A stretch of 64,000 bases of DNA from Isoetes taiwanensis (taxonomy: Eukaryota > Streptophyta > Lycopodiopsida > Isoetales > Isoetaceae), in the NCBI GenBank assembly GCA_021234155.1, contig JAJEKV010000002.1, positions 10,220,725 through 10,284,724 of the forward strand, written 5' to 3'. Below, piece after piece: positions 46,131 through 57,190 of this stretch; position 1 is the first letter of the stretch; the number at the start of each line of letters is the position of its first letter. The notes beneath the pieces are model-generated. The model was not told the DNA's origin, ran no database searches, and saw only the letters and a list, made by a program, of their open reading frames with translations. A program made the position numbers and the translations under genes.

Positions 46131-49100
46131 ATGGCGATATCTTTGGGTAAAAATGCAGCCATTTCTTAGTCTTGATTTGTCAATGCATTTGCCGCTTTTT
46201 GGGTTTTGTGTAGCTCAGAGCAGGGCAGATTGGGGTATAAAAGTTCGTAAATTTTCTGTCATAACAACAAGGCAGCGAAATGGGTCTAAGATGTAAAATC
46301 GGGGCCGCTGCAGACAGATGCAAGCCTCCCACAGCTTTTGGCTTGAAAATGAAATAGGGCTGTAGCTTATGTTGCCCCAGAAGAGTAAAGGACTTTTGGA
46401 CACAGTAAATTTAACTGTATCCATGAGGGCAACAGGCAACAGGGATTATATATTGAGTACTTATACATGGGTTTTCAAACAGAACCCATATATTCAAGCC
46501 AAAGGCATAATATTTTGCGTTGATACAGAGATTGAGTTTGATAAGAATCTTCAGGCCGCATCTGGAGCAGTTTAAAAATTGTGCTTAATAATGATAGAAT
46601 GAATGTGTTTTGTCTTTTGCAGCTAGAAGCATAGCTGAGGAAGGATTGGTCGGAATGGAGCTGAATATGGAGCTAATTAACAAGTTTTCGTCAAGCATGA
46701 GAGCGGGGGGCCCTTCAGTCGGATTCAGTATAAGGTTAGTGATTTATAACTCTGTAGCAAAGAGATAAAAATTTTTACTGCAGGCTGCATAAGACATGAA
46801 ATTAGAAGAACTAGGGTATTGTAGACTGGGTAGGCCCTTAGAGTAATTAGGTTATTGGGTTATGAAGGAACCGGTTTGAGAAATCTTAAAACGAAGAAGC
46901 AAATCCGACAGAAACCCAAAAAAATGGTCGGAATAAGGATTGTTGATTGGGTCGGTTTTGGCAGGGGCATGGTGCAGGAGATGAGAAAACGTGATATAAG
47001 AAAGACGTGGCCGTTTTCTAGCGTTTTGTTGGATCAGTATCTTGGGCAAGGAAGCAGGTCTTCGTTACAGGTTGGATCGGCAGCGCAAGGATCTCCAGGG
47101 TCTCGGAATGACACAGACGCGAAGAAGAGAGATTTGCAGGGTGCCAAAAACGGCGAAGAATCTGGCAAAGAGGACCAGATCGAGCTGCAGCTCGAATTCG
47201 AAGAACTGCGGGTTGATGAATCGGAGAAATGGGACCGGCAGACGGAAATGATCGAGCGATCGATTGGGCAGTTGGGTTTAGCAGAATCAGAGAAATCGGA
47301 GGAGAAAAAACGGATTCTGTACTGCGATGCCAGGATCGAGGCCGAGACTCTGCAGCCAAGGGATGAATCAGAAAGCGACAAGGGCGATCATGAGGAAGAG
47401 GAAAATGACGAGGGAAAATTTGAGCAGGGATTGACGGGGTCTGGATCGTGTTCTGGATTCGGTTTGGGTTTGGAATTATCAGAGCAGATCAACGGAAGCT
47501 CGGGCGCTCTTTGCTGCCCCGTTTGCCACGGAACCTGGCATTCTCTGTCTGCGTTGAACGCCCATTTGGATCGCTGCTTGTCCCCCAAAAAAATCAAAGG
47601 CAAAGGCCAGAAAACGAGGTCCATCACAGACATCATCGCCACGCAGAAATTTGCCCTCCAGCAGCAGAAAGACAAACGGTCCCGCGCTGCCGCTGCAGCT
47701 CGCTTCAAGCGCTGCTCTAAATCCAAAAAATCGGGTGGCATTAAACGGAAGCAGAAGTCTTGCAGTGGTAACTTGAATGACAAAGGCGAGGACGAGGACG
47801 ACGAAGATGAATGCGCTGGGCCTGATAAGACTTCTGAAACCTCTAAACAGATTGATGATGCTAGCCATAGCCCATCTAAGGGAGGTACTGGTGCTTCAGA
47901 TCCGTCTGCCGATTCGCAGGTATGTTTTCTGTCCGCTTTAACAGTTTTTTCTTTCTCCTTAAATGCATCCCAGGACTAGAACCAGCTTATTTTGATGGAT
48001 TAATTCAAACCCAGCTTCCCAGTTCGCATTTGAGCCTTTGAACTTAACCCAAAGCTCAGATTTTTAGAACCCAGGAATCTCTCCTTGCAAAAATGTGCTG
48101 GTTGAAGAATGAATTCGTTTTGAAGAGAACCCTGTCGATCCTTCTGCTTCATGAATAAGATGCATTGAAACCCAGTTCGGATTTGAGCCTGGAAGAGAAC
48201 CCAAAGCTTAGATTTTGAAAACTCACGAATTCTGCTTCAAAAAATGGGCTCGAGAGCTGAAAATGACCCAAAAAACAGCCGGTTTTAGGACACGGATGCA
48301 AACCCGAGTGGTGGATTTTGAAGAAAAGTAGTAGAAACCGAGAAAAGTAGGGTTTTGGGGCATGATTCTGATGATTTTTGGGAGGTAGATTTTCTCAAAC
48401 TTTCCCACAGATAAGTCATTGTTTAAGGCGGACCTGACATTTAGGAGTCTTCGGTAGGTAACAGTGCAAGCTGAGTAAACGTCATGGTCGTCCACCTGCC
48501 AGTGCTTGCCAGCTAGGCCCATTACCAAAAGGGACATAAAGCGGGCCTTCAGATCTCGCCACGTGGCATTCCGTGCATGCAGTCCCCAGTTACAGATTTT
48601 TCGTGGACGTGCACTTTAGGGTTCTTATTTTTAATGCCTCGTGTTTTTGCTGCAGGATGAGCGCGAGGCGGTCCATCAGCCATGCACGCTGAATGCGCAG
48701 GATATTGATGTGAGATGCGAGGAGAATTTTGCTTCTGGGGCTCAGAATGGTGGCATACGACGTGATTCCGATGATACGACGCTTCGGATTGGTCTCCTGT
48801 TGGCGAATTCTTCCGAGCCTCTTGATGCAGAACTGCCGGTTCAGGCTCCGGATTTCTTAGCCGAGGCTTCTGAGCCAAGCAACCCATCAGCAGAAGCCGT
48901 TGATCTTTCCGTTAATGCGGTACAGACGGAGAGATCCGCCATAGCGGCAAATTCCAGCAGCCCGGCAGATCCGAACAAAAGCGTTCAGCAGCCCAGACCC
49001 ACCATCCCAGTGTACGAATCCGTCATTTCTAGTCTCCGATCCAGTACTGCCATCTCAATCGGATCCCGTCAATTCGTCCCCACGTGGAAGGCTGCCGTGG

Positions 49101-51014
49101 TTATGGCTACCTTGGGAGCCCCTATGCTTCGCCAGGGACCCAGCGCTCCATCTTCCTGCGCGGCAGCGGCCAATTCCTTCGTCGAGAGGCGTACTCCTAT
49201 TTCCGAACCGCTGCCCAATTCTCGTGTTGATCTCAACGTGGAGCTTCAGCAGCGTCCTCATGCCTCCACCATGGCTCCAGTTTCCCACTCCAGCCAAGCA
49301 GGCCAGCCCAACATTACCCATGTCTTGGTCATCAATTCCATTGTCCCCCCTGCCCAGATCAATCCCGAGCAGTTCCATCCTCCTCAGCCTGCTGACCATT
49401 GCCACCTCCAGAACCAGAACCAGTGGCAGAGCCAGCCCGTCGGCCTCCGCAGTAGCTTCGGCTCCCCCGCCCGTCCCGGCTTGTTCGACCGCAGTAATCC
49501 TCATCCTAATCCTCATTTGCTTGGTTCCCACAATGTCCCTGCTTGGTTGCAGCCTATTAACTCAGAGCCTGAATCTCCTCTCCACCCTACCACTTGCCTT
49601 GTTTCTGGCTCCGCTGAAAAGCCTGTGTTTCGACTCTTGGGCCAGACTGTTTCCTTGCCTGGATCTGCAGAACCTGACGCTCCTCATACAGCTGATTTGG
49701 AGAAGGGTTTGCACTTTCAAACACCAGATCATGGTCATGACGTTAATGCTGGCTTGCTCAGAATCTCTCAAGAGAATCTTAGTAACAGAGGTAGAATATC
49801 AGATAGTGGTTCCATTCGTTTGATATCCAGACAAGAGTTCGATCAGACGTTTCCTGCCTTTTATTATCAAGAACAGAAATGGGGGATCCTATCAGGTTCA
49901 CAATTCAAATGCTGGTTATGTTGGTAACTCTACCAATTTGCTAAACTTGCAACAATATGGCAATTCACCTAGAAATGTTCAGCGCGATACATCCGGTCTA
50001 CCTCCATGGTTGGCTGCTGCAAAGAAGCAGCAGAAAGACGCCGAGATGGAAGCTAATGTGATAGTAATAGATGATGATGAGCCCGATGATGTCTCTCAGA
50101 GCTGTGCTTCAGAGGTTACGCGCCAGATTGATGCCAGGTTCAATTCAGAAAATTTCAGATCCCAAAACGTGCAGGGTTTGATGAGTGGAAGTAAAAGACA
50201 TGCTGAGTCTGTTGTATCTGTAAATAATCTGGAACCAGCTCAAAAGCAGGCAAGGTTTAACCAGTTAGACAGCTCATTTGGTCCTCTTCCAAGGCAAACA
50301 AGCAACTTAGGTGCAGCCAATGCTTTGGCAGCAAAAAGAGGAGCAGCTGCACAGGAGTACAAGGCGAGGATTGCCATGATGAAGGCAGATGGCCTTGAAC
50401 TGCTGTATGAAGGACATCCATCGTTCCCTGGAACAGGTGTTCATGGAAGTACGCGTCAATGGGGTTCACAGTTGATAGACGACACATCCAATCCAAGGCT
50501 CTTTGTTTCTCCTTTGCAGTCAGGCCTGAGAGAAGGTCTTGCTAGCGGTTCTTATCCTCCAAATTTTGGCATTCATTCAGTTGGAAATTCTTGTGTTGCG
50601 GGCGCAGATCCTTTCCGGGGTGGAGCGCAAAACCCGCATTGGACGATCACGTCCGACCAGAACCAATTTATGAGAGAATCCCATAGTTCCTCTCTTAAGA
50701 AGGTTAAGCAGCCTAACAGACAGCTTCCTCCTGTGTTCGGATGGGTGCCACAGCCACAGGTGATATCCAGGGCTGTGAATGGCTACAACACTGGTGGAGG
50801 GCTTATCTCAACTGCCAATGGACATTATGTAGTCATGTCTGGTACAATTGACAGCTCCTCTTCAAGTGTTTTCCCTGGACAACAGAATTCAAGGATATAC
50901 CCAGCTCACTTCAGTACCCAAGGTATGAGTTCAGCTGGCTGGAGCATGTCTGCCAATGTTCCTATTACTAGCTATGGCAAAAGAGCTCCTTGGACTGCTG
51001 CTCCTCAAGAGTAG
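46131..51014 (+). CDS. HAP8-like protein with UBZ-type zinc finger (4 coding exons, apparent frameshift)
   Basis: Likely exons: 46131-46146, 46623-46734, 46965-47919, 48656-51014, all with GT/AG borders and matching phases; stop TAG 51012-51014. The product is ~1,145 residues. The N-terminal block GFSIR (end of exon 2) ... KRDIRKTWPFS (exon 3) matches the FSIR-x-YV ... KDI-x-x-NWPFS signature I recall for plant HAP8-family proteins, and it spans the inferred splice, supporting the model. An acidic Glu/Asp-rich stretch follows, then a UBZ-like finger C227-P-V-C230 ... H243-x3-C247 and a Lys/Arg-rich nuclear-type stretch. Exon 4 is Ser/Pro/Gln-rich and contains VIVIDDDEPDD, a SUMO-interaction-like motif. 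Arabidopsis HAP8 was named in a screen for pollen-function defects; the biochemical role is unknown to me. A G5 run at 49881-49885 puts the two parts of exon 4 in different frames; one base fewer would join them. The 5'UTR probably lies in the CT-rich 45.8-46.13 kb. Confidence 0.7.
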
Positions 51015-51138
51015 AGGCATATGCTTCTCTATATGTCACTTAGGTGTGACATTTCATCTTTGTACATGCCAATCTTTGTAACTTATAAATGGAGTCTAAT
51101 GAATTTTCAATAAGTGAAGAAACTATGATCATTTCCAT

Positions 51139-51745
51139 GACTTAAAGACTTAGCACAAAAGCATGAGGTCATGCATATATAACATCAGAATAGGAATGCA
51201 TTTCATACGGAATCAAGGAGACAAATGCTCAAAATTGCACGCCCAATGAAAACTCGTATTCAATCGGGCTATATGATGCTCATGTGCGGACAATATTGAA
51301 TTAGTAGTGGTAATACTAATCCTTTGAGACGACTTAAGACTTAGCACAAAAGCATGAGGTTTTGCATATATAACTTCAACATAGCAGTGCAGTTCTCGGA
51401 ATGAAGGAGAACAAATGCTCAAAATTGCACATTGAAAGATAGACAAGTTTGTAAAAGCTCGTATTCAATCGGGCTACATGATGCTAGTGTCGGGCACTAT
51501 AGTATTAGCAGTGGTAATATTAATCCTTTGAGATGACTTAAGACTTAACATAAAAGCATGAGGTTCTGCATATATAACTTCAGCATAGCAATGTATTTCT
51601 GATAGAATCAAGGAGAGAACAAATGCACAAAATTGCACATCCAAAAATAAACAAGTTTGTGAATATTTGTACTCAATCGGGCTATATGATGCTTGTGTAC
51701 GAGCACTATTGAAGTAGCAGCGGTAAGACTAATCCTTTGAGATGA
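51139..51745. repeat. Three-copy ~190-210 bp tandem repeat
   Basis: Units start near 51139, 51330 and 51535 at GACTTAAGACTTAGCACAAA. Each carries GCATGAGGT..TGCATATATAAC, AATGCTCAAAATTGCAC, TATTCAATCGGGCTA and TAATCCTTTGAGA in the same order. The units are clearly diverged. The array begins ~125 bp beyond the stop codon of the HAP8-like gene, close to or within its 3' end. Confidence 0.85.
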
Positions 51746-51928
51746 AAACAAAAACAATCTTCTCCTAATATAATTGGAAGTGGTAGGCCTACTCTTTGAG
51801 ATAAAAGAAACAATTATTCCTTGGTATCTATTAGTGTGTTAAGATCATGAACATCATGACGTGTTTGTCGCGAACATACAGAATAGAATAGAATAGATTT
51901 TTTATCGTCCACGGAGACCAATTGGCCT

Positions 51929-52528
51929 ATGGGACCCAAACAAAAAGAGAGCAGCAAGCGTAATACTGTCGGGATTACAGCCGTTGATCTCATGCCTCAG
52001 CTGCTGGATCAACGGAGGCAAAGGTTGGATGAGATTCAGAGGTCACAAGAGCAAGTTGAAGAGGCGTGTGGGTAGTATATGGACATTGATCGTCGTGATG
52101 TTCACCCTCCATCTAAACATCCACCTGCTCTTCATCAACTTTGAAAGTCAGCTGTATCTCAGCTCTCCTCAGCAATGGCTATACGTGCTTCTGCTCTTCC
52201 TGTTGCATATGGTCGCTTTGCTCCGCTTCAGTGGGCTGATTTGGCTGAAGATAATACTGTCTTGTCGCAAGCCCAGGATACATCTTCAAAGTCTCCTGAG
52301 ATTCCAGTAATCACATTGGATTTGACGCCGTACAGGTTTAATGCGGTTAGACTCCTAAGAGAGCCTTATCTCCTTTTACTTATCTAGTATGGAGTAAGCA
52401 CATGGTGTTGCAGGCTCGTGTTCCAGCAGCACCCTCATGTGCTTACACAATTAGATGAGAAATATTCATTTTGTGCTTTTTCTTGCTGATTAATAAACTT
52501 TTTGTTCGTCCTTAAAAAAAAAAAAAGT
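51929..52528 (+). pseudogene. Poly(A)-tailed retrocopy of an unidentified transcript
   Basis: An AATAAA at 52492-52497 is followed 18 bases later by a run of 13 A (52516-52528). Directly after it, copia coding sequence begins, which indicates retroposed insertion of a polyadenylated RNA. A 48-codon frame starts MGPKQKESSKRNTVGITAVD at 51929 and ends at TAG 52075. The same style of sequence continues with stops to SQLSSAMAIRASALPVAYGR ... LLI ending at 52387, with no intron signs. The parental gene is not recognised. The 5' limit is unknown. Confidence 0.6.
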
Positions 52529-52707
52529 TGGTATATTATTTTGCTCAGAGGATCTAGAACTAAAAACATTTTGTGATGCGGGTGATTTAGATTGCAGAAA
52601 GTCGACATCTGATTTTGTTACGATGCTTGCGCACCTGACTCAGGGAAATACAAGAAGCAAACTTCTCTTGCCTTGTCTACAACTGAGGCCCAATATGCAG
52701 CAGCTAC
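52529..52707 (+). pseudogene. Ty1/copia RNase H, left part
   Basis: After the poly(A) the frame reads GILFCSEDLELKTFCDAGDL and DCRKSTSDFV, matching the copia G.FY/F...L.L.GY.DADWAG..DDRKSTSG series with a short deletion at DADWAG. After a frame change it reads KKQTSLALSTTEAQYAAAT, the invariant S/A-x-STTEAEY motif. The sequence is then cut by the gypsy LTR at 52708. The rest of RNase H resumes at about 62450. Confidence 0.8.
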
Positions 52708-53269
52708 TATAACGAACCAATGGCTTAGACTAGCCTATAATTGCATGTTTCTAGTAGAGGAACTATAAGGTAAGGGGCGTAGTGGCTTGCCTTGTGTCAG
52801 TATCGGATTGTGTAAGATCATTGTTGATATGCTTCCATGGGTGTGTTGGGGCGGAATTTAAATCTACAAAAAAACGGTTATTAAACCATTAAAAAGTTAA
52901 ATTCAAAAAAAGTGAGCACACTAAATCAGGGAAGAGCAAAATCGTGGCTGCCAGATAGCAGGATTCCGATTAGAGAGGTATGTAGCATGCCAAATTAACA
53001 TCTGGCCTGATCCTGCCAAGTGTTCTCTTGATCCTAGGGCAAAGGTAGGGCTGGCCGGATGACAGAAGGAGGAGGAAAAGAGAAGGAGATCGGAGGCTGA
53101 GCAAGGAAGAAAAGTCTAATAAACCATATAAATCAGGTGGGGATTGATTGTGTGTCTGGATTTTACGGCATTATTGTGGATCGGCTTATGTAGAACAGAT
53201 TTTGGGTGAAGTCTAGATGCCATGGAAGCCATCACCTGTGACCCAAATCTCAGCCCTATGCAGAATCCG

Positions 53270-53515
53270 TCATGTTAATTGCCATGTAAACCCAGAACCA
53301 ATAGAATCGACCTTTAGAATCTGGAAATCCAAGTTTGCATCTGATTTTTGTGAAGAACCATCATTTGGCCTGTCTACTTTCTTTGCCTTAGAATGATCTG
53401 TAGATCCATTCTTTTTCCCTGATTCTGTTCTCAAAGATAGTTCTTTGTCTTCTAAATCCATTTTCGGAAGAGATCCCTGGCTTGGGCGAGATAGGAAACC
53501 CAGCCGGCCAGGCAA
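53270..53515 (-). other. Antisense open frame inside the LTR
   Basis: An 81-codon minus-strand frame ending DANLDFQILKVDS...WQLT. The 3' LTR has the matching 95-codon frame at 61048-61335. The Lys/Asp/Ser-rich reading is shared because the LTRs are copies of each other, so conservation here is not evidence of selection. No family is recognised. Confidence 0.2.
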
Positions 53516-53577
53516 AAAAGGCCGTTGTTGGGCGCCGACGATTCTGTTACAGGTCCTTTTTTTTAATTGCTATTGAA

Positions 53578-53602
53578 GGGGATACCAGGGTCCGGTATCC
53601 CC
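53578..53602 (+). promoter_or_regulatory. Perfect hairpin in the 5' LTR
   Basis: GGGGATACC, loop AGGGTCC, GGTATCCCC: nine base pairs without mismatch. It is retained perfectly in the 3' LTR at 61357-61381. It may be an RNA structure in the LTR transcript. Confidence 0.7.
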
Positions 53603-54484
53603 GTGCCTTTAGAATTTTATATTAAAGTTAAAGTTTAAAACCATAAGTTGTTTTACATTTGTAGTTACCATTGACCAACCTGCTAGGCAATATACCTTAT
53701 GAGACCCAAGATCCTAGCTAGCCGAGAAACTGGAGTTTTATTCTTGATATCCTAATCATATGACCCTGTCTTAGAATTTGATAAATTGTGAAAGGCTCTT
53801 AAAAACTATCTAGGGATTGAATGTTGTTGCCAGTCCAGTATTAGGATGTTTATATGTACACGTAAATTTGAGATGGCTTTTTAAATATGAATAAGGTTTG
53901 GGGGCACTCTACGGAAATTGCATTATATGAAGATCTGAGATGGTATTATGTGATATGGTGCATTTGCATTACATAATGTTGTGCATTTGCATTCAACGGC
54001 CCACCTTCGGAGGGGTGGGGTGGCCGTGTAACTCCGCATCCGTGCCAGATGGCCTGACGAATGAGTTGAATCCTGTACGTACAGATGGAGAGAGTGGTCT
54101 CCTTGGGGTCGCCACCCAAGGATTACGCTTGTCATGTAGTTATGCATGGAATATGTAGTTATAGAATGTGACGTAACAGGTAAATAATGTATTATTGTTA
54201 TGAATGAATGTGAAGATCCCAATGCTCCTCCCCACTTAGCTAATCCTTCTGGACTAACCCCGGGTGTCTGTTTGTATTTAAGATGGCACGCCCTGAGGCT
54301 ACCATCGTGTTGAACCTGGACTCCTTCGTCACCTGGTGGTTTAATGAGACGGAGGATGAACCCGCTCTGATGTCCAAAGAAAGAGTTTATGAAATCATAA
54401 TGTTACTAGTAATGGTGCCCAGCGTTGCTGGGCATAAGTTTGTTTATCTCTTAAAAACTCTTGTATGAACGTCATATTGCAACA

Positions 54485-54580
54485 AATATCGAATATCATG
54501 TGGGGATTGTTAACCATTGCTATGACAATGCAAATATCGAATATCATGCGGGGATTGTTAACCATTGCTATGACAAAGCC
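54485..54580. repeat. ~47 bp tandem duplication in the Helitron
   Basis: Two copies of a unit starting AAATATCGAATATCATG and continuing GGGGATTGTTAACCATTGCT, nearly identical. Confidence 0.85.
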
Positions 54581-54767
54581 CATCTTTGTCCCTTCTATGC
54601 CCTCTTTTGAAGCATGATCCTGCCAAAGGTACATGAAGCATTAAACAATTATCTATTACTATCAAATGGTGCATGCATAACAAATATGAATTCCAAATGT
54701 TGCAAATGATGGTAAAAGTATCTTCGAGTTCCATGCTAACTCAAGATAGAAGACCGGCTTATTATGG

Positions 54768-54903
54768 TTGTAATATCATTTCACATCTCGTGATGTAGCA
54801 TCATTAATATTTTGCATCATGTAATGTTGCCCTTCATAATATCATTTCACATCTCATGATGTAGCATCATTAATATTTTGCATCATGTAATGTTGCCCTT
54901 CAT
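54768..54903. repeat. ~67 bp tandem duplication in the Helitron
   Basis: Two nearly identical units of AATATCATTTCACATCTC(G/A)TG followed by ATGTAGCATCATTAATATTT and the CATGTAATGTTGCCCTTCAT end. Confidence 0.85.
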
Positions 54904-55636
54904 CACATAGCAAAACAAACATGCAAGAGAAGCTTGCACTATAAGCAATGCTTTGATATTGTCAAAGAGATTCACAAGACAAAGGACAATAGAATGTCTG
55001 AAGTTTCAACAAATTGCAGTAATGTATATCATAAATGAACTTGCAGCAATTAATGTCTTTATAATTCCACTTATTTGTCAGTCATGTGCAATGTTTCTAA
55101 AGGTGTTAACACCTATTCCTTTACTTCTTCATTCCGGACTACTTGTGCAATGCTTCAACAGATGTTGACAAACATTATTCCTTAAATTTTTCATTCCTTC
55201 CTTCTTTGCATTGTTGTGCTGCTTATTGAGTCATCCAAAAGCAACTCATTTCAGTCTTTCTGCTGCATCTTCAAGTTGACCTTCCTCATTGCATTGACCA
55301 TGTTGCTAGTTTTGGGCATCTGAATGATGTTCATTGCATTTAGTTCCCACCATCACCATATTGAGTCGTGCCTTTATCACACTCACACCTGTTTTATTAT
55401 GAAGCTTCCATAGCCTTCAAATGGTTTTTGGGTTCTAGCTTATTCAAAATACAACTTATCAATATAGGAGGAACAACTCTCTCCTTTGCTCTGATGTTTG
55501 CACAAGAGTAACTGACCACCTTAATTCATTGTCTATGCTGACATGCCTCTAGAAAATCCTTCCCAACTTCTTTCTTAGTGTTTCCAAATGCCAACTTCAT
55601 TTTCTTTTGAGCAATTCTAGGGACATAATTAACAGC

Positions 55637-57190
55637 TCATCCAGGATTGCCACAGACTCTAAAGAACTCATATTGCGATATTGCAAAACCTCTAACATCC
55701 TGAGGTTGCAAATGCACAATTAAGTTGCCAAAATAACTACGCTTCTTCCACCTCTTGTTCAAAAGACATCTTTTGTCATAATCAGTGTTGCGTAACAACA
55801 CAAAATCCACATTGTCAAAAAAAACAAAACAACTAAATGGACCACAACTAAACCCAGGCAACTTAACTAAACCCAGGCAACTGTCAACTGGACTAAGTTT
55901 TTATAAATGCAGTTTCCAAAGTCTACTCAATAGACTTCTAGATTTCTCATAAAAAGCAAGGTAGTCATCTTTCTATATCTTGCCAAGTGATAACAGAATA
56001 CCAGGTTTATTCAATTACAAAAAAAAAACTCAATTCAAAGGTAAGTCACGACTTCTGGCATGGAACAATGTGAAACAATATTCCTACCAATACTATCCCA
56101 TTAAATCATTAGAAATGCAGCTAACCTTGGGTGACCGACCAACATCCCCTTTGCATGCAACATGTTCGTGAGTGAAGGGCGAAAACCTCTAGCCTTTTAC
56201 ATTCTTCACACGTGTTGTGGCAAAAGGAATAAAAAAACTTGTAATTAGATGAACAAAGGAATCATAAAAGTCTGTACCTTTTGAAGCTTTTAGTGACCAC
56301 TCTAACGTCTGTGAGAGCTCTTGTAAGAGGAGAGGTAAGTATCTACACATAATCCCATGTCTTGTCTTTTGCACTTTTCAACTCCACTTTTTTTTAAAAA
56401 AGAAAACTAAGGCTTACAACTTCAGCTTCCAATTTTATGAGCTTTGGGCCCAAAGCAATAACGTTGTATTTAAGAGAAGAATATGATAACATAAAAAGGA
56501 ATATGGAAATGCATTCTATGCTCGATAAAAGTTTACATTAAAAAAGACGAAGTCCACACCTATTGAATGCCTAATGAGGAAAGCCGCACATCAAAAAAAC
56601 ATCATTAGAGAAGGACGTGTGCCCATGGCGTATAAGATGCACGGTCAGCTTGCGTTTTTTAGTGTCCAAATCACATTGCGGTATTAAGCATCCGCCACAA
56701 TCGCAATCCTTTTCTCGGTGCTAATTTTCTCGCTTGTCGCCCTCTGCAATGGGCACTTTCGCTTTTTTCTAAATCCAACCATTAAAAAGCACCGCCGCGT
56801 TCTCCGGCAAGCAAACAATATTGCAAACCCAAGCACTCCGACTATACCGTGGCTCGACAAACGACCTCAAAGGGAAAGCTAAGGAACAATAGAATCACCA
56901 TATGCTGTTCAAAAAGCAAAGCTGAATCAGAAGCTAGATAAGAAGTTGGAGTTGAGCTGAACGGGGTGCAACCCGCGTACCAAAACTGGATCAGAAGCTA
57001 GAAGAAGTCGAAGTTGAGCTGAACGGGGGTGCAACTCCGTCATAGCCACCAAGAGCCGTCGGATGGCTAGACTTGCTAGGTTTCTTCCACCATACTTGGC
57101 CGCTGCAATGCCAGAAGAATCCATCGAAATTTTGAACCCTAAAAAAGGGCATGAAATCTCAACCATAAGATCTAGGTTATTAAATCTCAA
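55637..57190 (-). other. Helitron interior: possible captured fragments, unidentified
   Basis: Minus-strand frames at 55637-55861 (74 codons, ends VRGFAISQYEFFRVCGNPG) and 56927-57190 (87 codons, contains GIAAAKYGGRNLASLAIRRL) have coding-like composition. The latter includes a ~65 bp duplication (CAGAAGCTAGA...GAGCTGAACGGG at 56930 and 56992). Helitrons commonly carry host gene pieces, but I cannot name a source. Confidence 0.25.

Noticed and set aside
47018-47868. Several minus-strand frames of 110-130 codons across exon 3
   Set aside because: Antisense shadows of a long coding exon; no domain and no splice support.
49224-49823. 199-codon plus-strand frame overlapping exon 4 of the HAP8-like gene
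   Set aside because: It is an alternative-frame shadow of the exon; the main frame joins properly to exon 3 and continues past it.
53923-54222. Minus-strand frame in the LTR, repeated at 61689-62057
   Set aside because: It is the antisense of LTR DNA and is duplicated only because LTRs are duplicated.
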